Below, piece by piece: positions 51,990-63,439 of a stretch of 64,000 nucleotides of DNA (its first letter is position 1; the number at the start of each line of letters is the position of its first letter). The translations under genes and the position numbers were made by a program. The notes under the pieces were generated by a model. That model made no database searches and was not told where the DNA came from. It was given only the letters and a program-made list of their open reading frames with translations. The DNA comes from Viscum album (taxonomy: Eukaryota > Streptophyta > Magnoliopsida > Santalales > Viscaceae): positions 1,711,092,889 to 1,711,156,888 of the forward strand of contig OY728125.1 in NCBI GenBank assembly GCA_963277665.1, read 5' to 3'.

Positions 51990-53150
51990 TCATTATCCCA
52001 AACCCAAATGATTTCTCAACCGTCATTACAAGAGAAGATCAAGAAATCTCAGAATGAAGACCCTTTGTTAAAGAAGAAGTTTGAAGCAGTGAAAGATGGG
52101 AAGTTTCTTGAGTTCAATATTGATCAAGAAGGTGAACTGAAATTTCATACAATACTATGTGTTCTATCTATTCTGGAAATAAAGAAGGAGCTAATGGATG
52201 AAGCTCATAGCGATACTTTGTCTATACATCCTGGAAGCACAAAAATATATAGGGACATTCGTGATCATTATTGTTGGGATAATATGAAAAGGGAGATTTC
52301 TGACTACACTTCAAGGTGCCTAGTATGTTAGCAAGTAAAGGAAGAGTGACAACTTCCTAAAGGGGTATCACAACCACTACCCATACCAGCGTGTAAGTAG
52401 GAAAATTTCACTATGGACTTCGTCACTAGTCTCCCAAGAAATTCCAAGGGAAACAATGCGATATCGGTTATTGTAGACCATCTCACAAAGACTACCCATT
52501 TTATATCCATTCTAGAGATTTCTCTCTTTATCAAATTTCTAGGATTTACGTGAGGTAAGTTGTAAGGATACATGTAGTTCCACTTTCTATCGTATCTGAT
52601 CATGATCAAAGGTTCACATCAAAATTATTTAGAAGTCTTCAACATTCTAAAAGCACTAAATTGAATTTCAGTACGGCCTATCACCCCCAAACTGATGGCC
52701 AATCTAAAAGGACTATTCAAACACTCGAGGATATACTGATAACATGCTTAATGGAATTTAATGGTTGATGTGATCAACATCTCCCATTAGTTGCGTTATA
52801 TTATAACAATAGCTTCCACTCTAGCATTCAAATGGAACCCTAAGAATATCTATATAGAAATAAGTGTAGAACTCCAACATGTTAGCATGAAGCTGGTGAG
52901 AGAAAGATTCTTAGGCCTGATCTTATGAAAGAGATGACAGAAAAAGTCCAATTCATCCAAAAACACTTTAAGGCTACTCAAAGTAGGAAAAAGTGATTTG
53001 CTGAAAACTTTCGAAGGGAATTAGAGTTTGATGTTGGTGGAAAAGTATTTCTTTGAATTTAACCTTGGAAGAGAGCCATGAGGATTAGGAAGAAAGGGAA
53101 GACCATCTCCAGGTACATTGGCCCCTATTAAATCCTTGATCGTGTAGGAG
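51990..53150 (+). pseudogene. integrase relic of element F
   Basis: The zinc-binding region is intact in reading: HSDTLSIHPGSTKIYRDIRD, then YTSRCLVC (HHCC type). The core follows: ENFTMDFVTSLPRNSKGNNA (first catalytic Asp), ISVIVDHLTKTTHFI, then VSDHDQRFTSKLF (second Asp). The third catalytic residue is lost: AYHPQTDGQSKRTIQTLED has Lys where Ty3/gypsy integrases have Glu (GQSER). The GPF module reads TISRYIGPY and then a stop, followed by ILDRVGVVAYQL. At least eight stops. This enzyme would have inserted the element; even a joined frame would lack the DDE triad. Confidence 0.85.
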
Positions 53151-53152
53151 TA

Positions 53153-53440
53153 GTGGCATATCAGCTTACACTTCTTCCAAATCTAGAAGAAGTTCATGAT
53201 GTCTTCCACATACCCCTCTTGAAGAAGTACATACATGACCCTTCACATGTATTAAATCCAGAGGTAGTACAACTGGAACCTGAAATATTTTATGAGGAAC
53301 ATCCGGTGGAGATCTTGCATCATAGAGACAAGGTTCTATGTAACAAGACTACCCATCTTGTTAATATGTTGTGGAGGAACCACAAATGTGAAGAAGCCAT
53401 GTGGGAACCAGAGGAGTATATGAGGTAGATGTACCCACAT
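53153..53440 (+). pseudogene. chromodomain tail of element F integrase
   Basis: An open 91-codon frame reads AYQLTLLPNLEEVHDVFHIP, then LLKKYIHDPSHVL, then EEHPVEILHHRDKVLCNKTT, then HLVNMLWRNHKCEEAMWEPE and EYMR. The second half is the Tekay/Del chromodomain (ILDRRxKxLRNKxIPLVKVLWRNH-xEEATWE), with one aromatic-cage candidate (W in MLW) still present and others substituted. It would guide integration to specific chromatin. It ends in a stop ahead of MYPHLFSS, which normally closes the protein. This is the firmest evidence for the clade of F. Confidence 0.85.
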
Positions 53441-53485
53441 CTTTTCTCTTCTGAGGGCACGAGATAAAATTTAAGGGATGAAATT

Positions 53486-53502
53486 TCTTAAGGGGGGATG
53501 AA
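53486..53502 (+). other. polypurine tract of element F
   Basis: CTTAAGGGGGGATGAA follows the conserved GATGAAATTT stretch and directly precedes TGTAATGACCC. Confidence 0.85.
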
Positions 53503-56314
53503 TGTAATGACCCAAACTTTTTAATAATATTTGTTCCCTAAATTTGTGTGTTATTTTATTTTATACTCCACAGAACTATATCCTTTAATTAATGAAGTGA
53601 TTCCATTGGGTTTCAACTCTTATATGTCCGTTGGTCAATATAACCGTTATAAAATAAAATCATAACATTATAATTATTTTTTATAAATACAAGTGATCTT
53701 GGTTAATTAATACCGAAATAGGAGTTGATGTCCTCATCCAGTAAACTCGGGCCATACGAAGCCCATCTGTGAGAGATTGAGAAGAAGGTAGCATCTCTTG
53801 GATTTTCTCTGGACCAAGCCTAAGATGAGCTTAAACATGTGAAGCTTGAATGGAATCACCTAAGGGAGAAGTTCAAGCTGATAGAAATCACCACTCAGGA
53901 AATGTTTTCTGTGATGCCACAAGATTCTATCACCATAGCACACCTTACACTTAGGTCCCATACAGGCGTTGTATGAGGCTATGTAACGAGACCTTAGTTA
54001 CATTGTGTAATCCATTTGTATAAATAAAAATTTTATTTCTTGTGATATTAAATTTGTGAATTTCAAATGTCTGGATAAATGTAGCATGAAGTTCCATATT
54101 ATTGATGAATTTTTGAAAAAGGGGTACTTTAAAATATTTTTGTAAACTTTAAATAATTAATAATGTGAAATGATTTTCAGAAAATGGTCTTCTACAATTG
54201 TTACCAGTAAGAAATTTCGAGTCTAATAAGATCAACCTAATTTTTGTTAAATAGTAATGTATGAATAGTAATATACCCTTATGAATCATAATGAATAGTA
54301 AATCAACCAAAAAATAGAATATTCATCCATGAATGTATAAATTTAATTTAGACATCTTAAAAGTGAAAAAATGTTCATAATATAAGTATTGGTATTTTTC
54401 TATGCCATAAATATGTTAATTAAAATTTTATAATTTATTTAATAATTTAAATAAAAATTTATTTTCATAATATGTAATCATAAATTGTTACTTTATTTTC
54501 CTATGGTCATACGATAATTTTATGCGACCTTGGTTACTTTTTCAAGGTGTTACAAAATAAGTTATATTTTTAGAGTTATTTTTTTGAATAAATAATGATT
54601 TTATTTTAAAATTAAATAAAAATTATTTAAAAAATTATTTTCATAAAATGGAGTTCATTTTGGAATTTAGAGCATCGATATTATGTTAGGGTGAATTTTT
54701 TGTATTTTTCTGAAACAGTTGAATTTTCGGTGAATAGTAAAAATACAATTTTGAGTTTTGGGTGTTTAATGACATCATTGATGATGTAATCATGTTGTAA
54801 TAAATCTGGTCTACTTGAAAATAGTATGATATGTTATTATGTGTCCCATGTGGCCAATACCATGGGAAAATACCATGGGGAATCCCATGGTTTTGCAAAT
54901 ACTACTGATGAGGTGTCCCATGGAAATTAATTAAATATTCCCTCACTTTTCCTATAAATACCAAGCCATTACATCATTAATTTCATTAAAAAATTCTCCT
55001 CTACAATGCTATGGTATTTCTACCTCCCAAGGAGTCCACCCAAGGTGCTCTCAATCCCCCCCAAGGTCTCAACTTTCGTGCTTTTGAAGATACTCTTCAA
55101 GGTAAGGGTACCTTTCACCCTCCTATTTTTAGTCACGATTTCCTTTATGTTATGTATTTTAGTTTCCATATTATTATGTGGGGGTATGTTATTATATATT
55201 CTTATTACTTTTAATTTCATTTCCAAATGATGATAGACCCTTTTCTCTCTCATCGATTTATTTTTTGAATTTTTAAGCGATGCCGTTAGGCTGCCAAAAT
55301 TTTCATAAAAGAAATAACAAATTCTCTTTTCTTTCATGTTTACTTTTCATGTGATATGACATTAAAATATCCATACCATGATATTATTATGAACCCATAC
55401 TGTATTATAAATTATTTTATGAGTGGTTGACCCTTATGCCCTCTCTTTTTAAAGTTTTCTAAAAGGATGTTATGTAGGTGTTATGCTGCAGAATTTTCAT
55501 CTCAAAATCTCTCTCTTTTTCTCAAGAAATTCTCTTATATTATTTATGTGGATATCCAAATATATTTTCATTTCAAGGGGTATTAATAATTACATAAAAT
55601 TGATTCATTTTATTGTGGAGTTGACATACATATAACCCTCACTACCTTTCCATGGGTTATATATATGACATAACCATATTATTTTTAGTACTTTTTAAAC
55701 GTCACGATTTTGACATGAAACCCATTTATTTGATTCTATTTGGGTTATTTATGAAATGTTTTATTATGATATATGTGGATCACATGATAATAAATACATA
55801 TTAAGGGTGTGACCTGATAGTGCTCCAATTCATTGGGTAAAGAATTAATCTCTAGAGATGACAAATTTCATGACACCATGGTGAATAACATTGGTAATAT
55901 TTTTATGAAACCTTGGGAATGAACCTTAGTGTTATGTTCATGAATATCTAAATTAAATTTTTTAGCCACATATTAAATTTGAGATTCATGTTTTTTTGTT
56001 ATTATATGCCTCTTTTTTCGTTGCACATTTCTTGTGGTTTTCATCATGTTCTTATTTATATCACTAGTAAACTAATTCCCTTGATTTTCTTACTGGGCCT
56101 TATGATCACCCTTTCCTTTGATTTATGTCTTCAGGTTATGAGATGGATCAATTTTACATAGTAATAACTTATTATGAAGCATTACAGGTGGATTATAAGA
56201 ATGTTTCATGTTATTTTCATGTTTTATGTTTCTGATTTCCAAGACACTAGACTTTAAAGACCCTCTGTTTATAAAATGTAATGAAAAGTTATGTAATAAA
56301 AAGGCGGGATTCCA
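53503..56314 (+). mobile_element. 3' LTR of element F (2.8 kb)
   Basis: TGTAATGACCC to GGGATTCCA. Full-length partner of 45713-48510. It keeps a clean TATA box and donor-like site (54953-55103). An antisense frame of 84-105 codons is shared by both copies (47283-47537 and 55020-55337, minus) but shows no recognisable domain. Confidence 0.85.
54953..55103 (+). promoter_or_regulatory. TATA box and donor-like site of F 3' LTR
   Basis: TATAAATA at 54953-54960. CTTCAAG followed by GTAAGGG (GT at 55102-55103) lies 149 bases downstream and is a textbook plant 5' splice site. Confidence 0.55.
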
Positions 56315-58115
56315 TAGGGGACATCATCCAATAAAAATTATATAATGTTTAATGTTCACAATTTATAGATAAATGGATATAAAACTATGTCAATAATATA
56401 ATAACATGATCACAAGCTACCTGGAGGAAGAAGGTGAATGACAAGGAAATCACATAATCCACGAAGTGAGGAATATTTGTTAGTGTATTTATGTAGTAAG
56501 AATGTATATCCACTAAACAAAATGAGATAAGAACACAAAATAAAATCAAATGTATGAATGTACTATACTTATAGGAAATAATTTCAAAGAATGATCATAA
56601 CTCAATGAATGAAAATTAAGTTACAAAATTCCCCATTACCAAGGACACAATTTTATTAGTAACCACTTGAATAAGTGAACACGATTTGGATAGTAAATCA
56701 CATGAAATAAAATGTGTATGATTAAAATACATCCATGGGTATTTAATAAACCATTAAAATTAATAATTATTCCCAAAATTTATCATGTCTAAATGAATAA
56801 GAATTATGATAATGAAAACCCATGTGACTTGAGTAACACATTAATCAGTACCCATTAGAATAGAGGGTTTGTAATTGGACTTTAAATACCATCATTAAAA
56901 TATAAATTATAAAAATATATCAAAATTTTTATGTATATACTCCACATAATTGATTCTAGCTTCCTAATGACAAACATATATTAGGGAGAGGTTTTTGAGA
57001 CCAAAACCCTTACCTCGACACTGATTTATTTTTCACTTACAAAAAACATCCTGAATAATTACATTAAGTTAATTAAATATATACTCAAGAATCTTATTAA
57101 TAACTATAACAATTTATACTCCTAATTTATAGTTATTACCTATACATATATATTAGTTATCATTTACCAATTTTCCATAATGGGTGTAAGTAATCTTTAT
57201 CGCTTTGAACTAGTGTCATAGAAATGGTGTGGGAAGTCGTTCTTGTTAAAAATTTAAACATTTAAAGATTATTAAGGGTATTATAAAATATTTTAAATTA
57301 TAATTATAGTGTTTATAGTTTTTCCATGTTATTTTTGGTTATAAACCATGAATATGAAATCATTGATGATCCTGTTTTGGTTATTCTTAGCGAATGAAAT
57401 GTGTTTTCATTATTGATGAGTTAAATGTTGAAATAAGCATACCCAAACCAAAAAATAACATTATTTACATATTTATATCATATTATTCTAGTAAATACGT
57501 TCTCATAATCATCCATGAAAAAATATTCATAGTATTGTTCATGTAGGTTATTAAACCAACCCAAACATGATCCTACCATGTTTAATGAATCATTATGGGG
57601 TGGTTTAGTTATAGTATCATTATATGAGATGAATAATGATATTATTTTATTCTTATTATTTTTATATTTTATAATTTTAAATAATTAAAAATATAAGATA
57701 ATTTATATAGTGATATTTTATAGAAATAATAGATCAGTATCCTTTTAATATGCTTATTTTTAAAGCATTAGTTAACAAAGATCATTTTTGACATATTATT
57801 AATAGGTTCTATAATTTTTCATATAATATAATTTATGATATCATAAAAATCATATTTATAATTCAATACCATCCTTAGATCCTACCATTTATGGTGGTGA
57901 AGGAAAATGAAACACATTACGTCGTGGATGCGGTATCCCACACAATGCACAAATGAAAATTTTATTTTTCTAAATGGATAGGGTATATTAATAAATAATT
58001 ATAATAGAATTAGTATATTTAAATTAAAATATATAAATTATACTAATATAATTATATTATTGTTTTTGGAATATATTTGAAAGTATATAATTAAGAAGAA
58101 AACTATGTAGTTGAA
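56315..58115 (-). mobile_element. 5' LTR of element E, second part, truncated
   Basis: Continues the alignment with 39440-41190 (for example GAAGTGAGGAATATT at 56463 and 39538; GACTTGAGTAACACATTAA at 56825 against 39907). The last ~1.55 kb present in the 3' LTR (41195-42748) is missing, so the repeat is truncated near 58115 by deletion or another insertion. A box copy is at 57890-57955. Confidence 0.75.
57890..57955 (-). repeat. conserved LTR box in E 5' LTR
   Basis: The minus strand reads TGTGGGATACCGCATCCACG and then ACGTAATGTGTTTCATTTTC. It aligns with the CTACCGCCTCGTGAAGCGATGTGATTCATTTTC core of B and D. Confidence 0.55.
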
Positions 58116-58952
58116 TTTATCTGCCTCCCCTCTCGACTGAGTGTTCATCAAAGGAGCTCCGGACCAGGTCCTTATTCTACTTATCAATATGAGGTATTAC
58201 TCCTCAAGAATAGATAATAATAGTAAAAATTCAGTTGAGTATGGAATGTGTGTGATCTCTTTGGTCACTGCTCTGTTCCACTTATTGTGTTCTCGAATTG
58301 ATTTTGTTTGCTGTCAAAAATCATGCATAGGGAACACCAGATTCACTTGGGATTCCAATCCTACCTTTGTGTGAATTTTTGTTCCTCAATTACTATTTCT
58401 CTATAAATCTTGTCCCCAATAGCCATATCTTATCTGATATTTTTACTATTTTTTTGAGGTTTCTCCTTTTATTATAGATTCTCTATTCATCCTTTGTCAT
58501 TTTTTGGTCTTATAATTATGGCTTTTATCGAGGCATATTTTGTTATTACATCTACTCTTGTATTGAATATACCACACATGACCCCATTTTGGGTTGATAT
58601 AATGGTTTTCGAAGTATTGTTGGCATGTGTGAGTTGAAATTTCGACTATGTTCTAGGAGTCATGATGTGAGGTTTTCTATGGTGATGGATTGTAGTGGAG
58701 TTTTTTTCTATCTAATGGTGGTTGTTTCAAGATAGATTATCAGTGGTGATGGATGCAGTTATTCATTCGTGGTAGAGTCATTATATAAGGTTGCAGTAAC
58801 ATGTAGGTGGTTCTAAAGGGAGGTATTGATGGTCATGTAGATTGTTATCATTCATTGTTGATGCTCATTTTATCCTATTACTCTTCATTCATGGAGTTGT
58901 TATAGGTAGTTCTAGTTTATCTTGGTGGAAAATACAAAGGAAGGAGTTAGTG
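58116..58952. other. unassigned DNA right of E
   Basis: Less AT-rich than its surroundings. A plus-strand frame at 58141-58374 is open but unrecognised. It may be part of the copia element whose other half lies at 36880-38339, but I found no firm copia block here. Confidence 0.3.
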
Positions 58953-59201
58953 TCATAGAGAAGTCAGTGGATCTCTATTGATACCAATTCCTAGTTTAAT
59001 CTCTACTCTTGAATCATGTTCTACCACTACCATAGGTCGGTGTGATGGGGTATCTTCCAATGTGGTTTTGGGATGTGTTTGCTCAACATTCAATGGTGTT
59101 TCAGGAGGAGCGAACTAAGTTGGATTTTGTTCCATGGTTTCATTGGTGTTACGTGTTGTTCTCACTAGTTTTCTATTGGTCCAATGATTTGGATAAGGTT
59201 C
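58953..59201 (-). pseudogene. open frame, possible copia INT-RT linker
   Basis: The minus strand from 59201 reads about 82 codons with one internal stop: PYPNHWTNRKLVRTTRNTNE, then stop, FAPPETPLNVEQTHPKTTLE, then DTPSHRPMVVVEHDSRVEIK. It is rich in Pro, Thr and Glu with no fold motif, as is typical of the variable linker between integrase and RT in Ty1/copia elements. No invariant residues exist to confirm this. Strand and position agree with the copia fragment at 36880-38339, so the two could be halves of one element separated by E. The alternative is an unrelated gene fragment. Confidence 0.35.
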
Positions 59202-59234
59202 TTGTGTGAGTTAGGTCGTAATATACCATATAAC

Positions 59235-60689
59235 ACCAGAGGGTGTGGGGGATTATGTCTTATAAAAAACATCCACAATTATGACTTTTTCCACCCACTA
59301 TGATTTATGTAGATATGTAGTGTTTTTCTTCTATATGAAAATATGCAGTGGATGAACAGAAATAAAGAACAACATTTTTTAGTGGTTCAGGGCACAATGA
59401 TCCCCTACTCCACTATACCAATCATACTCTTTGTGAGCTTGGTAAATTCCACTAATATGGTCCTATTATCACTAGACCAAGAATCCACAACTAAGTATTT
59501 GCAGTTGACACATTACAAACAAGAAAAATTAAAAATTCTTTTGGTTCTATAACAGAGGATTTTTTATCCACGACATATATGGGGAAATTGATTCTCCATT
59601 ACAACTATGTACGAACTATTGAAACTCCATTAAATAAAAAGATATTTATTTAAGTGGGTTGAATTGATCTTCATAGTTGCGACAGCAAGAAACTTACAAT
59701 TGATGGATCTTATTCCACAAAAAAGAATATCTTCATGAATTAATTAGTTTAAAGGGATCCTTATTTCACAATAATCTTCCATAAGGTAGCCAATAATATT
59801 GTAATATCATAATTAGAATAAAACGATGAATAAAATATATGTCACCAATGTATAGTCCTCTTCCAGATTAATTCATTCTATTCAATACTGTAAAAGAATT
59901 TCAATAAATAAATCATATATGTATGTATAATTTATCAAATAGACACACACATATATATAACATATAACATGCTTTGATATTCTAAATCCAAAAGAATATC
60001 CTGTTTATCATGGAAATTTAAATTCCAATTGACCAGAAGAGTCATAAATTCCCATTGAGATATGAGAGATTTTCTATGATGAACATAGTTCTTTGAAATA
60101 ACCAAAATGATTCTTTAATCAGTATTTAATTTTTAATTTATCATTTTAGGAATATCAAATTGAAAAGGGTCTTGAAAAACATTACAGTTGAGAACATAAT
60201 GCAGGGTTGATATACGTAGCATAAGGTTCCTTTGTGTAGCATAGTGTTCCTTTACCATACTTTAATCTTCACATTACTTGGGAAAAAATTAGAGTAGGGA
60301 TGATAATTGATACATTTATCCTCATTAGTATAAAATACCGAATGTAGAATTGATTTACCATACATTTAAATTTTCCATACATAGGATATGAATAGTAAAT
60401 ATAGACTCCAAAGTAGGCTTTTTGATCTATACGTTTGATGATCCTATGAACGTAAGAATGTTGATCCAAACACAAACTATTTTAGCGTAATGTATCTTTG
60501 ATGCCATACACAAGAATATCACTTCTCAGCATAATGTAGGGTTGATACCTTAATGCTAAATTCTTGAAAATAGAATATAAATTCTTGTAGAACTCACTCA
60601 ACAAAACTTCATTAGAAAAAAAACATGGGTATTTGTGAAAATAAAAATCATTATAAAATATATAGTACTGTTGAGAAAATACATTCTCA
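59235..60689 (-). mobile_element. probable copia LTR (3' LTR, about 1.45 kb)
   Basis: On the minus strand it starts TGAGAATGTATTTT right after a GGGGGAGATTA polypurine tract, the standard plant copia junction. Near its far end the plus strand carries GAACAGAAATAAAGAACAAC and TTTAGTGGTTC, a text common near plant copia LTR ends. The left boundary near 59235 is a guess. A short repeat (CATAATG-AGGGTTGATA) occurs twice, at 60196 and 60526. The partner LTR lies outside the window. Confidence 0.55.
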
Positions 60690-60707
60690 ATAATCTCCCC
60701 CATTTTT
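60690..60707 (-). other. copia polypurine tract
   Basis: The minus strand reads AAAAATGGGGGAGATTAT before the LTR start. A second similar tract (ATGGGGGAGAATA) lies at 60858-60870; plant copia elements often have such an upstream copy. Confidence 0.6.
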
Positions 60708-61195
60708 ATGATCATAATCCATAACATAATCTATAAAAAATTTAAAAAAATATAAGATTTTGTAAAAAAAAGGAAATAAATATTTTTTTGAAATTTTGAT
60801 TTCTCATAATTATTTAGATAAAGAAAATTTTCAAATAAATAGTTTTTGGTTTGTAAATATTCTCCCCCATATACATTAATATAATTCTTTTATATAGAGT
60901 TTTCTTCCACTTTTGGTGATATAAAAAAGATGGTTGTAAAATAATAAATGTTTTGAAACACATTTAATATAGCATGGAACTATAAATGAATAGTTATAAA
61001 TACTGAAAAAATAAAAAATAAATCTATGATTGCTAATGAAGTGTTGAAAATAAATAAATAAATAAATATTAATTAAAATAATAAATTAAAATTAAAATAA
61101 ATAAAACAATGTAAATAAGTAAATGGAAATTAAAATATATTCAAATGTTTGGAAAATATTAAGTACATTCCACTATCAAAGGTCTTCAAAATGAA
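60708..61195. other. AT-rich spacer, short AAAT-type repeats
   Basis: Between the polypurine tract and the last readable codons of the extra frame. It contains an AAATAAATAAATAAAT run near 61048-61065 and nothing recognisable. Confidence 0.5.
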
Positions 61196-61199
61196 AGGG

Positions 61200-62235
61200 C
61201 TAGAGTTCAGTTTCAATAGTGATAGAAGGTTCCCCAGGACAAGGAATTGATTTGAATACACTACTAAGATCAATGGGCTTCATCAACGTTCTCTGGAAAA
61301 GGTTGTAAAATATTTATGACCAGTGCTGAACCATCTTATTCAAATAATTTCCAACCTTCAATCTTTCAACCATATTGATCTTCATAAACTCATTCATAGC
61401 CTCTTCTGACTGGATGAATGATGTTAAATTATCCTAGAAATGATGAGGTTATAATCCTAACCATAATTCATTTGATGTAAGTTGACTCACTATATTTCAT
61501 CGATTTTCCAATAGAACACTTAATGGAATGATATCACACTGAAGAGTGTGTAGCTTATCATTTCACCCAGCCAGTACTATAGTGATAACATCAAATTTTC
61601 TGAGCAGTTTGGGCAGTGTCTCTAGAGAAGAGGTGGATGATCTATTTGTTTCTTCGAGAGACTAAAACTATTTACAAATAATTATCTTAAACTCATCAAT
61701 ATCTATCTTCTTGACAGAATAATCATTTAAAAAATAAAATTATCTTAACATTTTAGCCATAGGATCTTTAAGATCTTCAACAGAAATGAGATCATCTTTG
61801 AATTCTATTAAATGAAGCTTTTGGGCTTCAAAATATAATATTTGAACTGAATAAACCATGTATTCTTCAAATTTATTATTCTCATCTTCTAACTGTTCTC
61901 TTAGAAACAAATTATAATCCTCAAATAATTGAATTTTTATATCTATGGAATCAAGTGGGGAATTAGAAGATTCAAAAGATAGATCTCTTGCTTGATCAAG
62001 TTCAATAATAGTTAGGCTTTTCTCACCATATCCCTGTGGTATATTTCCTAGTGAATATCCTTCCAAAATATTGGGATTAAGAACAATTTAATTTCTAGGA
62101 TTTGGAATATCATTACAATAAAGTTATTGACTTTGAGCCTCCAACTCAATATTCTCATCTATTGGATTCTCATGTCTAGGTACTCATGGTGCTTCATCTA
62201 CTATTTCTAGAAGAACCACCATAACCGTTACTTTT
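61200..62235 (-). pseudogene. extra reading frame downstream of copia pol, C part
   Basis: Read on the minus strand from about 62235, one frame persists with scattered stops: HENPIDENIELEAQSQ, stop, then NPNILEGYSLGNIPQGYGEK, SLTIIELDQARDLSFESSNS, and an acidic, coiled-coil-like stretch DSIDIKIQLFEDYNLFLREQ, LEDENNKFEEYMVYSVQILY. After 61740 come SSTSSLETLPKLLRKFDVIT, LENR, then SFIQSEEAMNEFMKINMVER, LKVGNYLNKMVQHWS and FQRTLMKPIDLSSVF. I do not recognise the protein. It lies between pol (63440) and the polypurine tract (60707), where SIRE-type copia elements carry their env-like frame. It is not functional; no transmembrane helix stands out. Confidence 0.5.
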
Positions 62236-62594
62236 CAAATAAGAGATTATTATGACCCTGATTTTTTTATTTATCATTCCTCAGATGAACTGAAATGACT
62301 AAATGTATAATTATCTTCTCCCCCTAAGCATCAACAAATAACTTTTATTATTGATCTGCACTAACTGACAGAAAACTGATGTATAAGTTCCACCAAACAA
62401 AAACAAGATTCTTCACAGTCCCAACATTTAATGTATTTCTGTTATGATATGATATACTAAAAAACATGTTGACAATCATTCTTTTCCTTCATAGAAAAAA
62501 TAAACAATTCTTCCATTAGGATAATATCCCATCATCGCATCAATATAGAAATAATGGTTTAGATATCATATCATAAATCGACATAAATTAAAAT

Positions 62595-62981
62595 TTATGT
62601 GATTAAAAAGAAAAAACATGATATACATGTCTGGGTAAATGACTTTTTCAAGCGCAGTATTTCTAATAAAACCCCTAATTGAATAAATTTTAGCATCACT
62701 CGATGGTCAAGAGAATGTTTTTTTAATACATTCTTGATAGTTATTGTTCCAAAAAAAGAAAACATAATATTCTTAGATGAATGTCTTCCATTACTGATAT
62801 TTTTTAAATCAAATTGAAACTCCCCCTTATGGGAACAATATAGAATCTCAACCATTCCCATAGATGACAAAGAAAACTCAGAATCACTAATCTTAGAGAA
62901 AATGGTGTATTCTTCAAATCCAAGACTAAATGAATCATTTTTGAAAAATTTATTTACTTCTATTTCATATTCCATTGGCAT
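62595..62981 (-). pseudogene. extra reading frame downstream of copia pol, N part
   Basis: A 128-codon open frame: MPMEYEIEVNKFFKNDSFSL, then GFEEYTIFSKISDSEFSLSS, then MVEILYCSHKGEFQFDLKNI, then KNIMFSFFGTITIKNVLKKH and so on. It is the longest open frame of the window, yet I recognise no domain. It lies 460 bases after the RNase H end on the same strand and could be the first part of the extra frame at 61200-62235. Frame loss between 62595 and 62235 prevents joining them by eye. Confidence 0.4.
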
Positions 62982-63439
62982 GCTATCTTGTCAGAAATCA
63001 TAAAATAAATCTTGAAAATGCACTTCTTCCTTAAGAGAAATACATATAGAGTATAGATAACAAAAATCTATTACATTTCCTTACCACACCTTATGATATT
63101 TCCTTGGAGCATGGATATTTTTGTCCAAATAATTATCTATAGATCATCATGATGTTTCTATCTCTAAAGATTTCGAGACTAAAGGGATTTAATGTTTAGG
63201 GTATCAAAACATGAGAATCAAATAATATAGTTACTATGTAAGCTGAGAGGATGAATAGGATAGGAAAAAAGAGAGCGGGAGATGGAAAATGGTTTTCTCA
63301 TTCGGATTGAGGATGTACTTATTATGTTTTTAATTTTAAAAATATAAATAAAATAAAATCTAAATTACATTATAAATTAAAACCTAATTGAATAAAACAT
63401 ATTAAATAAAGCTTACTAAAAAAATAGAGAGACTAGAAA

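Noticed and set aside
47283..55337. Antisense frames of 84 and 105 codons shared by both F LTRs (47283-47537 and 55020-55337).
   Set aside because: Shared because the LTRs are copies. No domain, and the frame lengths already differ.
60482..60727. 81-codon minus-strand frame across the copia LTR and polypurine tract.
   Set aside because: It runs across the polypurine tract into the LTR, which is not a coding layout; chance frame.
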